NCBI GenBank assembly: GCA_902363835.1
Contig: CABJBM010000040.1
Span: 1-47,087 of the forward strand
Direction: 5' to 3'
DNA: 47,087 nucleotides
DNA from: Lachnospiraceae bacterium
GTDB taxonomy: Bacteria; Bacillota; Clostridia; Lachnospirales; Lachnospiraceae
The notes under the pieces were generated by a model. It saw only the letters and a program-made list of their open reading frames with translations, had not been told where the DNA came from and ran no database searches. Below are positions 8,306 through 16,770 of this stretch, piece after piece (within the stretch, counting starts at the first letter, position 1; every line of letters begins with the position of its first letter). Position numbers and translations under genes: made by a program.

Positions 8306-8548
8306 TCAATTATGTTCCTTCATCAGAATGGCAAGTGCCTGCTCTGCTTCCTTGGTCTGCGGCGGGATGTCCCATCCCCTGCCATAGTCGTATACTACCT
8401 CGCCATCCTGCTTTAGTATCAGCTTGCAGATTCTGCCGCTTTCAATACCGTACTCAACACTTGGCTCATCAAAGTGTTTGCACCAGTAATGCACCGCCGT
8501 GTATTTTTTGCCTGCATTCTTTACTCCAATCGTTCCTTCGCTCCACAT
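8306..8548 (-). CDS. Small conserved phage protein (DUF7678-like)
   Basis: An 80-residue protein, MWSEGTIGV... with HYWCKHFDEPSVEYGI, GRICKLILK and YDYGRGWDIPP. I recognise the W.KHF..GS.YGI...RI.KL pattern from small Firmicutes phage and plasmid proteins, probably the DUF7678 family; function unknown. GGGAGGC lies upstream of the ATG. It follows the small 57-residue gene by three bases and precedes the terminase large subunit, so it is in the late-middle operon. A palindrome GAGCCGATCGGCTC at 8271-8284 follows it. Confidence 0.6.
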   Translation of the reverse strand: MWSEGTIGVKNAGKKYTAVHYWCKHFDEPSVEYGIESGRICKLILKQDGEVVYDYGRGWDIPPQTKEAEQALAILMKEHN

Positions 8549-8551
8549 GGC

Positions 8552-8725
8552 TTATGCCTCCCTTCTTACAAGGTTGAAATCGTTCATCCAATAGCCGTTG
8601 CTTCTAACGAAGTCGCAAAGCCAATTGTCAGCCTCCGCTGGATTGGTGAATGTCTTTAAATCCTGCCATCCCTCAAGCCCTCTGTTTACTCTTACCGTCC
8701 AAATTGTTGTCTTCTTCTTTGCCAT
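8552..8725 (-). CDS. Small hypothetical phage protein
   Basis: A 57-residue protein, MAKKKTTIWTVRVNRGLEGW..., rich in aromatic residues with a WLCDFVRSNGYWMNDFNL stretch. The ATG at 8725 has GGAGG seven bases upstream, better than the longer frame from 8767. I do not know the family. The compact beta-type opening (TIWTVRVN) and position three bases before the next gene suggest a genuine co-translated small protein. No function is proposed. Confidence 0.55.
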   Translation of the reverse strand: MAKKKTTIWTVRVNRGLEGWQDLKTFTNPAEADNWLCDFVRSNGYWMNDFNLVRREA

Positions 8726-8864
8726 TTTTGTTTCCTCCGTATGTGTTTTCCCTTTCGGTAGGTACATATTCGCTCTAAACGCACACTATATCAAGTCAAT
8801 TACGGCGTATATAACCACACAATCTTTTGAGGATTTTCCCTTGGAAATTGTGTATTTTACAACC

Positions 8865-9344
8865 TCACTCCCCATTTTCCTTTTGCGGATAATCTGTAAA
8901 CAGCGAATGCACTCCTTCATGGAAGTTATGGTTATAAATCACCTGCGAAAGAAGCTCCTCGGCTGCCATATTCACACAGAATTGAAAATCTCCCGGATGT
9001 GCTTTTACTGTTTTTCCATTCAGCAGCTGTTCAATTCTTTCTTTATTCAAATCTACATAGCCACCTGGGGACATAATATGAATTTCTGCTGTTTCATTCA
9101 TTTTCAAAAACTCACAGAGCGTTTCATTTATTTTTCTGCATTTATCCTCTCCACAGACCACATTGAGATGCGAACCGTTATCCCACTTAACCATAATGGA
9201 TGCTGTATCATCCACACCTTTCACAGTACCTTTGGTGCCAATGGGCGGAGCCTGTGCATCCTCCATCTGCACCAACTCCACTCTTGTGCCAACAGGATAC
9301 TGACTGCGTACCCGCCGGGCTGTACCCTTACTCGGAAATCTCAT
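8865..9344 (-). CDS. DUF4314-domain protein with extra C-terminal region
   Basis: The first 70 residues, MRFPSKGTARRVRSQYPVGT then VELVQMEDAQAPPIGTKGTV and WDNGSHLNVVCGEDKCRK, are a DUF4314 domain, an SH3-like small beta fold found in Firmicutes phages and conjugative elements; function unknown. Most such proteins end there. Here about 90 more residues follow (roughly 70-159), rich in acidic residues. The start at 9344 has GGGAGGCG upstream and overlaps the stop of the preceding gene by 17 bases, so it is translationally coupled. Confidence 0.7.
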   Translation of the reverse strand: MRFPSKGTARRVRSQYPVGTRVELVQMEDAQAPPIGTKGTVKGVDDTASIMVKWDNGSHLNVVCGEDKCRKINETLCEFLKMNETAEIHIMSPGGYVDLNKERIEQLLNGKTVKAHPGDFQFCVNMAAEELLSQVIYNHNFHEGVHSLFTDYPQKENGE

Positions 9345-10083
9345 CTTCTGCCGCCTCCCTTTTCGCACCACCCTTGAAAGCGGAACTTCCCGCCAGATTC
9401 TCCAGCAGGATTTTCCGGTCTGCCTTGTACTCTGCCCCCACAAATCCCAGCCGGAGAAGGAAGCATCGGAATGCATATTTTTCATTCTCCACCGCTTTCT
9501 CGATGCTTGAGATTCGTTTCTGCTCCCGGCTCATTTTGCAGAGGGCGGAAATGAAGTCCGTGTAGGCTTTGACCGCATCGGCATCCAAACTATTGGAGAA
9601 CCAAGGAAATGAAATCTGTTCCTCCGAGATTTCAATCGGAAGTTCGCTGATTCCCAATGCCTTTTTTATCAGGCTGCCTTTGGATTCCAGAAGGTTGGTA
9701 AGATTGCTGGCTTCTACCTTATCAAGCGGCATCGCCACCGTAAGCCCCACTGTTGTGCCGTGTTCGCTTTCTTCCGGCATTTCGTATGCAGGCAGGCAGT
9801 CTTCCAAAAGCTCCTCACAGTCGATTTCCGGCTGCGTATTATCATACTCTGCACTCTCGCTGCGGAAACCAAGTTGATTGAGTTTCTTAAGCATCCTCTC
9901 GATTTCCTCGCTGTCAGTCATTTCATTAAAGGAAAGTGTGCCAAATCGGTCGATGGTAAAATAATCGACCTCGTATGCACAGCTTGGAACTCCCTTGTAG
10001 ATGGCGGCTGCTCCGGTAATCTCTGCAATAGCGGTAACCAGTGCCTTGCGTTCTTTTCCAGTTACATTGAATTTTACTTTCAT
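9328..10083 (-). CDS. Conserved phage protein annotated in relatives as 'virulence-related'
   Basis: A 251-residue protein, MKVKFNVTGKERKALVTAIA..., familiar from many Clostridia prophages where databases call it virulence-related without experimental support. Distinctive segments are YEVDYFTIDRFGTLSF, GSLIKKALGISELPIE, ISFPWF and KYAFRCFLLRLGFVGAEYKA. The ATG at 10083 has GGAGGTACTTC upstream. It lies between the C5 methyltransferase and the DUF4314 gene. No enzyme motif is visible. A role in phage genome handling is plausible from context only. Confidence 0.7.
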   Translation of the reverse strand: MKVKFNVTGKERKALVTAIAEITGAAAIYKGVPSCAYEVDYFTIDRFGTLSFNEMTDSEEIERMLKKLNQLGFRSESAEYDNTQPEIDCEELLEDCLPAYEMPEESEHGTTVGLTVAMPLDKVEASNLTNLLESKGSLIKKALGISELPIEISEEQISFPWFSNSLDADAVKAYTDFISALCKMSREQKRISSIEKAVENEKYAFRCFLLRLGFVGAEYKADRKILLENLAGSSAFKGGAKREAAEDEISE

Positions 10084-10170
10084 GTGAAGTACCTCCTTAT
10101 TTTTCGGTACTACATTAATCACTCTAAAACCGATTAATAGCAAGTGAATGTGCAGAAAAAAGTGACCGAT

Positions 10171-11898
10171 TTATTCTGTGGGAAACTGTGAGTAATACAC
10201 AATGCCGGAAAGTACAAAGTAAACACATGGCAGAGCCACGCCGTTGCCCCACATCTTATATTCAGCAGCATCCGAATGGGGATTTTTCAGCCACTTAATG
10301 ATCTGCGTTTCTGTCTTCGGCTTTGTAGAAGTTCCGATAATCTTCCGGTTGGTTTCAAACACCTCCGACCAGAATGCAATGTCATCGGCAGCTGGTTCTT
10401 CGATGCCAAGGTCACTGCACCACCACTCCGGGAATCCCTGGAGCCTTGCACATTCCATAGGGATCAGCCTGCGGACGATATACTCCGGCACTTCGCCCAC
10501 ATCATTTACGATGGGCGGATCCTTATAATCCGTGGCAACCAGTGTATTCGCCAGTTCTTTCTCTGCCGAAGTAAAAAACGATGCCTTGCTGGAGGAATAG
10601 GCCACAGCATGTTTGTCTGCCGTATTAAGGGTAAAACAGACATCCTTATTGATGCCGTCACCCTGGGGACCGTTCTTGTCGGCTCTGCCAATCATCGACC
10701 CCTGCAGTGCGACCACGGCAATGCCGCCCTGGTTGCAGGATGGATTACCACCATTGGCATCCAGGCATCTGGAAGTATCTGCCTCATAAATGCCGCTGTG
10801 AGGATTATCCGATTTCATGGAATTGCTGTCTTTGGAGCAGATGCCGTATGCCTTTGGCACGAACAGCGTCTGGTCATTATTGCAGGAAAGGGTCGCAGAT
10901 ATATTGTCCTGGATTAATGCACCCTTGCCGCCGCCCTCACAACCGGAGCGGATTTTCAGAGTCTTTGGTGTTTCCAGTACGAACGGCTGATTGTTGCCGC
11001 CAGTTCCATAAGTGGATGAAACTGTCTGTGCCACCTCAAGAGGTCCTGCATATCTTGTGTCCTGTGAGTGATTCTCAAATACCAGTGGTGGATGATGGGA
11101 CTCGGCACGAAGAGTGCAGGTCACATCTTCTGTCACATCCATCCGGCTGCCGCCTTGGTCATTTAAGCAGATACGGCCTGTCTCTCCAGTGCGGTTTTCA
11201 GCATGGCAGGCAGTTCTTTGCCACGCGCCGAAGCCCTCCGCAGAATACCCTGACACGCCCTCTGACTCAAATAATATTTTTCCGGCACTCCCGCCTGCAA
11301 AATCTGCGACAAGATAGATACGTTTTCTGCGTTGGGGAACTCCCCAATACTGAGCATCGAACACTCGCCATGCAAGGGAGAAATGTTTTGCCACAATGTT
11401 TCCTGCATTGCTCCATTTTCCGGTGGGAGGTTCAGGAACAGCATAGATCTCGGATTTGACTTTGCAGATTTCTTCGAGGACTGCCCGGAAGTCTTCACCT
11501 TTGTTCGAGGAGAACGCTCCGGGGACATTTTCCCACACAATGTATCTTGGATATTTTCCATTGGTTGCACACCTCATTTCTTTTATGATTCTGACTGCCT
11601 GGTAAAACAGCACCGACTGCTTCCTATCAAGTCCGGCCCTTTTTCCAGCCACGCTCATATCGGTGCAGGGCGAGCCGAAGGTGATCACATCCACAGGTTC
11701 GATATCCGCACCGCTGACGGTGGAGATATCACCCAGGTGCTTTACATCCGGCAGGCGTTTGGTTGTTACTCGGATTGGGAACGGCTCAATCTCGGATGCC
11801 CACTTCGGAATCATACTGCAGAGAAGTCCGCCCAAAGGAAAACCCCCGGAGCCATCAAAAAGGCTGCCGAGGGTTAAAGGTTTATTCACTTGTTCCAT
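10171..11898 (-). CDS. Phage DNA (cytosine-5) methyltransferase
   Basis: A 575-residue C5 methyltransferase. Motif I is LGSLFDGSGGFPLGG near the N-terminus, motif IV is GSPCTDMSVAGKR, motif VI is WENVPGAF, and motif VIII is YWGVPQRRKRIYLVA. The final motifs include RRLIPMECARLQGFPEWW and MWGNGVALPCVYFVL. Between VIII and IX lies a long target-recognition region of about 250 residues. Within it, Gly/Asn-rich segments with NISATLSCNNDQ and CFTLNTADKH look like degenerate repeats of one motif. It starts at 11898 (SD GGAGG), overlapping the end of the ParB-methyltransferase gene. Likely it protects phage DNA from host restriction. Confidence 0.88.
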   Translation of the reverse strand: MEQVNKPLTLGSLFDGSGGFPLGGLLCSMIPKWASEIEPFPIRVTTKRLPDVKHLGDISTVSGADIEPVDVITFGSPCTDMSVAGKRAGLDRKQSVLFYQAVRIIKEMRCATNGKYPRYIVWENVPGAFSSNKGEDFRAVLEEICKVKSEIYAVPEPPTGKWSNAGNIVAKHFSLAWRVFDAQYWGVPQRRKRIYLVADFAGGSAGKILFESEGVSGYSAEGFGAWQRTACHAENRTGETGRICLNDQGGSRMDVTEDVTCTLRAESHHPPLVFENHSQDTRYAGPLEVAQTVSSTYGTGGNNQPFVLETPKTLKIRSGCEGGGKGALIQDNISATLSCNNDQTLFVPKAYGICSKDSNSMKSDNPHSGIYEADTSRCLDANGGNPSCNQGGIAVVALQGSMIGRADKNGPQGDGINKDVCFTLNTADKHAVAYSSSKASFFTSAEKELANTLVATDYKDPPIVNDVGEVPEYIVRRLIPMECARLQGFPEWWCSDLGIEEPAADDIAFWSEVFETNRKIIGTSTKPKTETQIIKWLKNPHSDAAEYKMWGNGVALPCVYFVLSGIVYYSQFPTE

Positions 11899-13126
11899 CA
11901 CTGACCTCCACTTCTGCATATTGGTAGATCAGACCGTCACGCTGTATGGTTATACCATCCGAACTGCCGACCTGTTCAATGTATCTTTTTACAATGACAT
12001 CACAGTATTTCTCATCCAGTTCCACCATGCAGCAGATACGCTTGGTCTGCTCACAGGCAATCAGAGTAGATCCACTGCCGCCAAAAGGGTCGAGAACAAT
12101 ACAATTGCTCATACTGGAATTCATAATCGGATAAGCAATGAGCGGAACCGGCTTCATGGTTGGATGGTCACCGTTCTTCTTTGGTTTATCAAATTCCCAG
12201 ATGGTAGTCTGCTTACGGTCGGCATACCACTGATGCTTTCCGCTCTTTTTCCACCCAAACAAACACGGTTCATGCTGCCACTGATATGGGGAACGTCCAA
12301 GCACCAAGCTCTGCTTCTTCCAGATGCAGGTGCCGGATAAATAAAATCCCGCATCGGCAAAAGCCTTGCGGAAGTTCAGTCCTTCGGTGTCAGCATGGAA
12401 CACATAAATGCTTGCATCGTCTGCCATGACCTTTTCTGTATTGCTAAAGGCATCATAAAGGAACTGATAAAAGACACCGTTCTCCATGTTGTCGTTTTTG
12501 ATTTTCCCAGCAGAGCCTTCGTAGTTCACATTGTAAGGCGGGTCTGTGATAACGAGGTTAGCAAGCCTGCCGCCCATAAGCAATTCATAGGTGTCGGCTT
12601 TTGTGGAATCACCGCATACCAGTCTGTGGCTGCCAAGCATCCACAAATCTCCCAGCTTTGTCATGGTCGGTTTCTGAAGCTCCGCATCAACATCAAAGTC
12701 ATCATCGGAAATACCGTCCTTGGTGGCATCCTTAAAGAGGTCATCGATTTCTTCCGGGTCAAAGCCAGTGAGAGATACATCAAAATCCGCACCCTGCAAA
12801 TCTGAAATCAAAAGTGCCAGTTTATCATTATCCCAGCCACCGCTGATTTTGTTAAGGGCGATGTTCAAAGCCTTTTCTTTCTCTTCATCCATCTCCACTA
12901 GGACACAATCGGCCTCGGTGATGCCCATATCAATCAGCACCTTCAAACGTTGATGTCCGCCGACCACTCTGCCTGTTGTTTTATTCCAGATCACAGGTTC
13001 TACATATCCGAACTGTTCTAAGGAGCGTTTCAGTTTTTCATACTCCGCATCCCCAGGCTTTAAATCCTTACGGGGATTATATTCAGCCGGGATGAGGTCT
13101 GTTACACTTTTCTTTGCAATCTCCAT
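11882..13126 (-). CDS. ParB-like nuclease domain + DNA N6/N4 methyltransferase
   Basis: A 414-residue fusion. Residues 1-90 are a ParB/Srx-like domain (YNPRKDLKPGD, VVGGHQRLKVL). The rest is an amino-methyltransferase with catalytic DPPYNVNYEG near residue 195 and the SAM motif DPFGGSGSTL near 355, the beta-class order (catalytic motif first). It would methylate adenine N6 or cytosine N4. The gene starts at 13126, overlapping the stop of the preceding 54-residue gene (ATGA), and its own end overlaps the C5 methyltransferase start. Together the two enzymes give the phage two modification chemistries. Confidence 0.88.
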   Translation of the reverse strand: MEIAKKSVTDLIPAEYNPRKDLKPGDAEYEKLKRSLEQFGYVEPVIWNKTTGRVVGGHQRLKVLIDMGITEADCVLVEMDEEKEKALNIALNKISGGWDNDKLALLISDLQGADFDVSLTGFDPEEIDDLFKDATKDGISDDDFDVDAELQKPTMTKLGDLWMLGSHRLVCGDSTKADTYELLMGGRLANLVITDPPYNVNYEGSAGKIKNDNMENGVFYQFLYDAFSNTEKVMADDASIYVFHADTEGLNFRKAFADAGFYLSGTCIWKKQSLVLGRSPYQWQHEPCLFGWKKSGKHQWYADRKQTTIWEFDKPKKNGDHPTMKPVPLIAYPIMNSSMSNCIVLDPFGGSGSTLIACEQTKRICCMVELDEKYCDVIVKRYIEQVGSSDGITIQRDGLIYQYAEVEVSDGTSE

Positions 13127-13290
13127 CAGCCACACCGCCTTTCCAATAATTTATACATTCCTTTTCCTGCACCCTCTATATCTCCGGCAAGTGCCTGACC
13201 TTTGAGGGTACGAAACTGCTGTCTGGTCAGATTTCCTTTATTGGCTTTCAGACATTTCAGAAAATCCGACAAATGATACTTTTCTCTCAT
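13126..13290 (-). CDS. 54-residue conserved small phage protein
   Basis: A short basic protein, MREKYHLSDFLKCLKANKGN followed by LTRQQFRTLKGQALAGDIEG and GAGKGMYKLLERR. The helical, repeat-like LTRQQ.RTLKGQA.AGD pattern is one I recognise in small proteins at this place in Clostridia phages; its function is not known. AGGAAAGGAA lies upstream. It overlaps the next gene by an ATGA, and it follows the small terminase gene by one base, so expression is tightly coupled to both. Confidence 0.7.
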   Translation of the reverse strand: MREKYHLSDFLKCLKANKGNLTRQQFRTLKGQALAGDIEGAGKGMYKLLERRCG

Positions 13291-13291
13291 G

Positions 13292-13843
13292 TCACATTCC
13301 TTTCCTGGCTCTAAGGAGACGCTCCATCACATCATTTGGCGGAGCCTCATCGTTGTAATCCGTGCTGCAGTTTTCCTTCACAATCTGAAATATTTCATTC
13401 CACAGCCTTACTGCCTGATTCATGTAATTGATACCGATATTGATAAACGGGGAAGGGATAGGCTTCTGCGTAGTCGGATGTTTTGAGAGAAATCCCAGCT
13501 TACTGGTCATTTCTTCGCATTGAATCCACCTTGCAGATGCCATTGCACATCTCTCAAGCAGCTGACCGGACACCTTGGAACTGCATCCTACTTTTTTCAG
13601 CCACTCCCAGGTTTCCTTGTAAATATCAGCCGCCTGCAGTTCACTGCCGTCACGCTGTTCCGCTGACAGGAAATCATGTGGCTTTGGCATCTCCACCCCT
13701 TCGATTTCAGGAATATCTAAAACCTCTAATTTCCTGCCTCCTGGATTTCCGCTTTCTGCTTTTTCTGCCACGGCGGTTTTCTTTCGGCCGGCACCCGGTC
13801 TGGCACCGCCTCTGCCGCCAGTATTATTAGATTTTGTAGGCAT
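13292..13843 (-). CDS. Terminase small subunit (P27 family)
   Basis: A 183-residue P27-type small terminase, the DNA-recognition part of the packaging machine. The Gly/Arg-rich opening GGRGGARPGAGRKK is the usual P27 feature. The helical body includes DIYKETWEWLKKVGCSSKVS, LLERCAMASARWIQCEE and the late NIGINYMNQAVRLWNEIFQI. AAAGGAGGTCG precedes the start. An HNH nuclease gene and a GTGACCC-repeat gap lie just upstream, the arrangement typical of cos-packaging phages. Confidence 0.88.
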   Translation of the reverse strand: MPTKSNNTGGRGGARPGAGRKKTAVAEKAESGNPGGRKLEVLDIPEIEGVEMPKPHDFLSAEQRDGSELQAADIYKETWEWLKKVGCSSKVSGQLLERCAMASARWIQCEEMTSKLGFLSKHPTTQKPIPSPFINIGINYMNQAVRLWNEIFQIVKENCSTDYNDEAPPNDVMERLLRARKGM

Positions 13844-13967
13844 ATTTTATCGACCTCCTTTATTACCCTTTTGAAATCGCCCTTTTTGTGCGTGTGACCC
13901 CACGCCCGTTCCACGGAGACTTTGCTGTAGAGAAGTGACCCGCCCCTAGGTGTCATGACTTCCACCA
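13844..13967. other. Candidate cos/terminase-binding region
   Basis: This 124-base gap between the HNH nuclease and small terminase genes is more GC-rich than its surroundings and carries two direct copies of GTGACCC (13894-13900 and 13935-13941), each followed by a CGCCC-like run. In cos phages the cohesive-end site and terminase-binding repeats sit beside the HNH and terminase genes. No nick site can be fixed from sequence alone. Confidence 0.35.
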
Positions 13968-14327
13968 TCAATGGTTGTGCCAACGGTCACCACTCTCTGC
14001 ATGAATCCTCGCATGGCAAGGCTTGCACAAGGCGATAAGGTTATCTGTGTCATGAGTTCCCCCCTGCGACAAAGGTTTCTTGTGGTGTACCTCCTCGGTT
14101 TCCACAAGGATGCCCTTCGCATAGCACTGCTCACAGAACGGATGCTGTGAGACATAGCGGTCACGAATTCTCTTCCATGCCCGTCCATACCTACGGCGTA
14201 CAGCAGGATCTCTGTCGTACTTCTCGTAGCGTTTATTCTCCTGTTTCTCATGCTCCTCACAGAACCGTCTGTCCGTTAGGTTGGGACAACCGGGGAAGGA
14301 ACACGGCCTCTTTGGTTTTCTTGGCAA
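13968..14327 (-). CDS. HNH endonuclease (phage packaging-associated)
   Basis: A 119-residue HNH nuclease. The N-terminal CSFPGCPNLTDRRFCEEH and the paired CEQC and CKPCH motifs bind structural zinc. The HNH core is EVHHKKPLSQGGTHDTDNLI followed by ALCKPCHARIH. Small HNH proteins next to terminase are needed for cos cleavage and packaging in several siphophages. The start is a TTG at 14327 (giving MPRKPKRPCS) placed seven bases after AGGAGGTAG, so a non-ATG start is well supported. It precedes the cos-like gap and small terminase. Confidence 0.88.
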   Translation of the reverse strand: MPRKPKRPCSFPGCPNLTDRRFCEEHEKQENKRYEKYDRDPAVRRRYGRAWKRIRDRYVSQHPFCEQCYAKGILVETEEVHHKKPLSQGGTHDTDNLIALCKPCHARIHAESGDRWHNH

Positions 14328-14463
14328 TATCTCTACCTCCTTTTGGGCATAAAGAAAGCCCTGCAGGACTTAACCCACAAGGCTCACTGTTCTTTATCCA
14401 ATTTTTCATATTATCAGTATAGCACCTTCAAACAGGAAATGCGTCCGCGATATTGGACACACC

Positions 14464-14919
14464 TTACTTGCCAAACAACAGCACGGCTAATTTTGCTAAA
14501 GCACGGTTCTTTTTCTTATAAGCGGATGTCCTCTCGATATGATAACGGTCGCAGATATCATAAACCGCTCCGCTCTGATAATCCTCATCGTCATAAAAGG
14601 TCTCAAGAACATATTGCTCATCCTCAGTCAGTTCTTCCCATGCAGGCTTGAACCATTCCATGTACTCTGCTGCCTGACGATAACGCTCCTTCAGCACATC
14701 AATCTCCTCAATGCCTTTCAGAATACGTTCCTCTCCGGCCTGTGGATTGTTGCTGTGGGGCATTCCGTCAAATCTGGGGCTTCCGACACCACTCATTTTG
14801 TCATAAGTGTTTTTTATCTCATCACCAGTTTGACTAATAATAAATTTCATACTGCTGTGATCTTTCAGCGCCTCCACCGCAGCGGATCGCTTGTCTAAAT
14901 ATTTCCAAATAATGCTCAT
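14464..14919 (-). CDS. Sigma-70 region-4-like phage regulator (ArpU/DUF1492 type)
   Basis: A 151-residue protein, MSIIWKYLDKRSAAVEALKD..., with a C-terminal helix-turn-helix DICDRYHIERTSAYKKKNRA preceded by LTEDEQYVLETFYDDEDY. That pattern matches sigma region 4 and the ArpU/DUF1492 family, which switch on late phage genes. GGAGGTAACAGCC precedes the ATG. It is the last gene before a 136-base gap, after which the packaging and structural genes start, so a late-activator role is reasonable. It is not a full sigma factor: no region 2 is present. Confidence 0.75.
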   Translation of the reverse strand: MSIIWKYLDKRSAAVEALKDHSSMKFIISQTGDEIKNTYDKMSGVGSPRFDGMPHSNNPQAGEERILKGIEEIDVLKERYRQAAEYMEWFKPAWEELTEDEQYVLETFYDDEDYQSGAVYDICDRYHIERTSAYKKKNRALAKLAVLLFGK

Positions 14920-14944
14920 GGCTGTTACCTCCGAATAAGAATTT

Positions 14945-16375
14945 TTAGTTCCCTCGGATTGTCATTGATTGTCTTAGATTTGCTTTTACTGCATTGATTA
15001 AAGCTGACTGGGTGCTGTCTTTCTGGGATAACGCTTTCATGATCCGCTCGTCAATCGTGCCTTTCGCAATAATGTGCTGCACCACCACGGTGCCTGCGAT
15101 CTGTCCTTGTCTCCAGAGCCTTGCCACGGTCTGCTGATACAGTTCCAGGCTCCAGGTAAGTCCGAACCACACAAGGGTGGAACCTCCGCTTTGCAGATTA
15201 AGACCATGTCCGGCAGATGCCGGGTGGATCAGTGCAATCGGCAGTTCTCCCTTATCCCATTTGCGGATACTTTCATCAGTATCCAGCTTGGAAAATGAAA
15301 GATGCAGTTTATGGAGCCGTTCTGCTATCCGATCATAATCATGTCGGAACCAATAGGCCACAAGCAGTGGTTTCCCATTTGCCGCTTCGATGATGTCCTC
15401 CAGTGCATCCAGTTTTCTATCATGAATCTGCAAGATGGACTCATCATCGGAATAGACTGCTCCATTTGCCATCTGACACAACTTTCCGGAAAGAGATGCT
15501 GCATTGGCTGCGGTAATTTCTCCATCCGGCAGCTGAAGTACCAGGTCTTGCTTTAATTCTTCATACCTCTTTTGCTCCTGCTCCGATAAATGCACGATAC
15601 ATCTGGAATTGATCAGTTCCGGCATTTTCAAATGGTCGGTGGATTTCATGCTGATTGTGATATCCGATATTTTCCGGTATATCTGTTTTTCTGCTCCCGG
15701 CAGTGGCTTATAGGAAAACACAATCTGCCCATTCCTTTTATCCGGCATAAAATAGGTGGTTCGATACTGACCGATGAATCTTCCAAGCCGTTCTCCCATA
15801 TCAAGAAGTCGGAATTCCGCAAACAGATCCATAAGGCCATTGCTGCTTGGTGTTCCGGTCAGACCTACGATTCTTTTGACCTTTGGTCTTGCTTTTATCA
15901 AAGAACGGAATCGTTTGGACTGATGATTTTTAAAGGACGATAATTCATCCACAACCACCATATCGAAATCGAAGGTATGTCCACTATCCTCCATAAGCCA
16001 CTGCACATTTTCACGGTTGATGATATAAATATCTGCCGACACCGCAAGTGCTGCTTTTCTCTCCGATGCAGTTCCGACTACAACGGAATACAGAAGATTT
16101 TGCAGATGCTCCCATTTGGATATCTCATCCGACCATGTATTTCGTGCCACTCGAAGCGGTGCAATCACCAGAATACGGTGGACTTCAAAACAGTCAAACA
16201 GGAGGTCATTTAAGGCAGTCAGCGTTATGCTCGTTTTCCCTAAACCCATATCAAGCAGGACTGCTGCCACCGGATGTGTTTCAATATAGTCGATGGCGTA
16301 TTTCTGATAATCATATGGCTCGTACCCCAGGGTACCCTCTCTTGCATTTTCAGTGCAATTCACCTTGTATTGCAT
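14945..16375 (-). CDS. SNF2-like DEAD/DEAH helicase
   Basis: A 476-residue superfamily 2 ATPase. Motif I is DMGLGKTS at 42-49, motif II DELSS at 143-147, motif III LTGTPSSNG, and the C-terminal motifs VI-type QTVARLWRQGQ are present. The SNF2/Swi2-like pattern (YQKYAIDYI Q-motif, LWRQGQ) matches helicases in Clostridia phage replication modules. The ATG at 16375 has GGAGGG upstream; it overlaps the VRR-NUC stop region by 26 bases. It probably remodels DNA at replication forks together with the neighbouring nuclease. Confidence 0.88.
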   Translation of the reverse strand: MQYKVNCTENAREGTLGYEPYDYQKYAIDYIETHPVAAVLLDMGLGKTSITLTALNDLLFDCFEVHRILVIAPLRVARNTWSDEISKWEHLQNLLYSVVVGTASERKAALAVSADIYIINRENVQWLMEDSGHTFDFDMVVVDELSSFKNHQSKRFRSLIKARPKVKRIVGLTGTPSSNGLMDLFAEFRLLDMGERLGRFIGQYRTTYFMPDKRNGQIVFSYKPLPGAEKQIYRKISDITISMKSTDHLKMPELINSRCIVHLSEQEQKRYEELKQDLVLQLPDGEITAANAASLSGKLCQMANGAVYSDDESILQIHDRKLDALEDIIEAANGKPLLVAYWFRHDYDRIAERLHKLHLSFSKLDTDESIRKWDKGELPIALIHPASAGHGLNLQSGGSTLVWFGLTWSLELYQQTVARLWRQGQIAGTVVVQHIIAKGTIDERIMKALSQKDSTQSALINAVKANLRQSMTIRGN

Positions 16376-16637
16376 CCAGAATCCCTCCAATCTGTTCTTC
16401 CTCATCAAGCACATACACCTTGAAACCCAACCCACGAAGCATCTGATGCCTTGCAAGCTGCAGGGGACGCGGCTTTTCTCCTAGTGCTTTTACCTCGACA
16501 AATCCCATCATTCCAATAGGGAGGAGTACCAATCTGTCAGGCATTCCGTCCAAACCCGGACTTACGAACTTTGGTGCGGCACCGCCTAACTTTTTCACTG
16601 TCGTTACCAGTTTTTGTTCTAATACTTTTTCTCGCAT
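16350..16637 (-). CDS. VRR-NUC domain nuclease
   Basis: A 95-residue stand-alone VRR-NUC protein of the PD-(D/E)XK fold. The signature DGMPDRLVLLP followed by GFVEVKALGEKPRPLQLARH contains the catalytic Asp and the E-V-K pair; the Gln-rich helix follows as usual. Such small nucleases act on branched DNA and are nearly always beside an SNF2 helicase in this phage group, as here. The length is normal. The gene follows a 133-base gap after the primase gene, so it may be read from a local promoter. Confidence 0.88.
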   Translation of the reverse strand: MREKVLEQKLVTTVKKLGGAAPKFVSPGLDGMPDRLVLLPIGMMGFVEVKALGEKPRPLQLARHQMLRGLGFKVYVLDEEEQIGGILDAIQGELH

Positions 16638-16770
16638 TTTTATACCTCATTTTTTAATTGGTGCCACCACCGACAACCTCTCCTATAACTCCTCTATATA
16701 ATATTTTTTTCTCTAAAATTTCTTTATATAGACACTTTTAGAAAAGAGGTGTCTGAGGTGGCACCCTCGG
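16638..16770. other. AT-rich intergenic region flanked by a 9-bp inverted repeat
   Basis: This gap separates the primase-helicase from the VRR-NUC gene. GGTGCCACC (16660-16668) and its reverse complement GGTGGCACC (16757-16765) flank about 88 AT-rich bases that contain TATATAAT-like blocks and short self-complementary runs. A minus-strand promoter, or part of the phage origin, is possible; neither can be confirmed by eye. Confidence 0.35.

Noticed and set aside
13726..13983. 85-residue minus-strand frame overlapping the small terminase
   Set aside because: It crosses the candidate cos gap and overlaps the terminase gene in another frame; composition looks non-coding.
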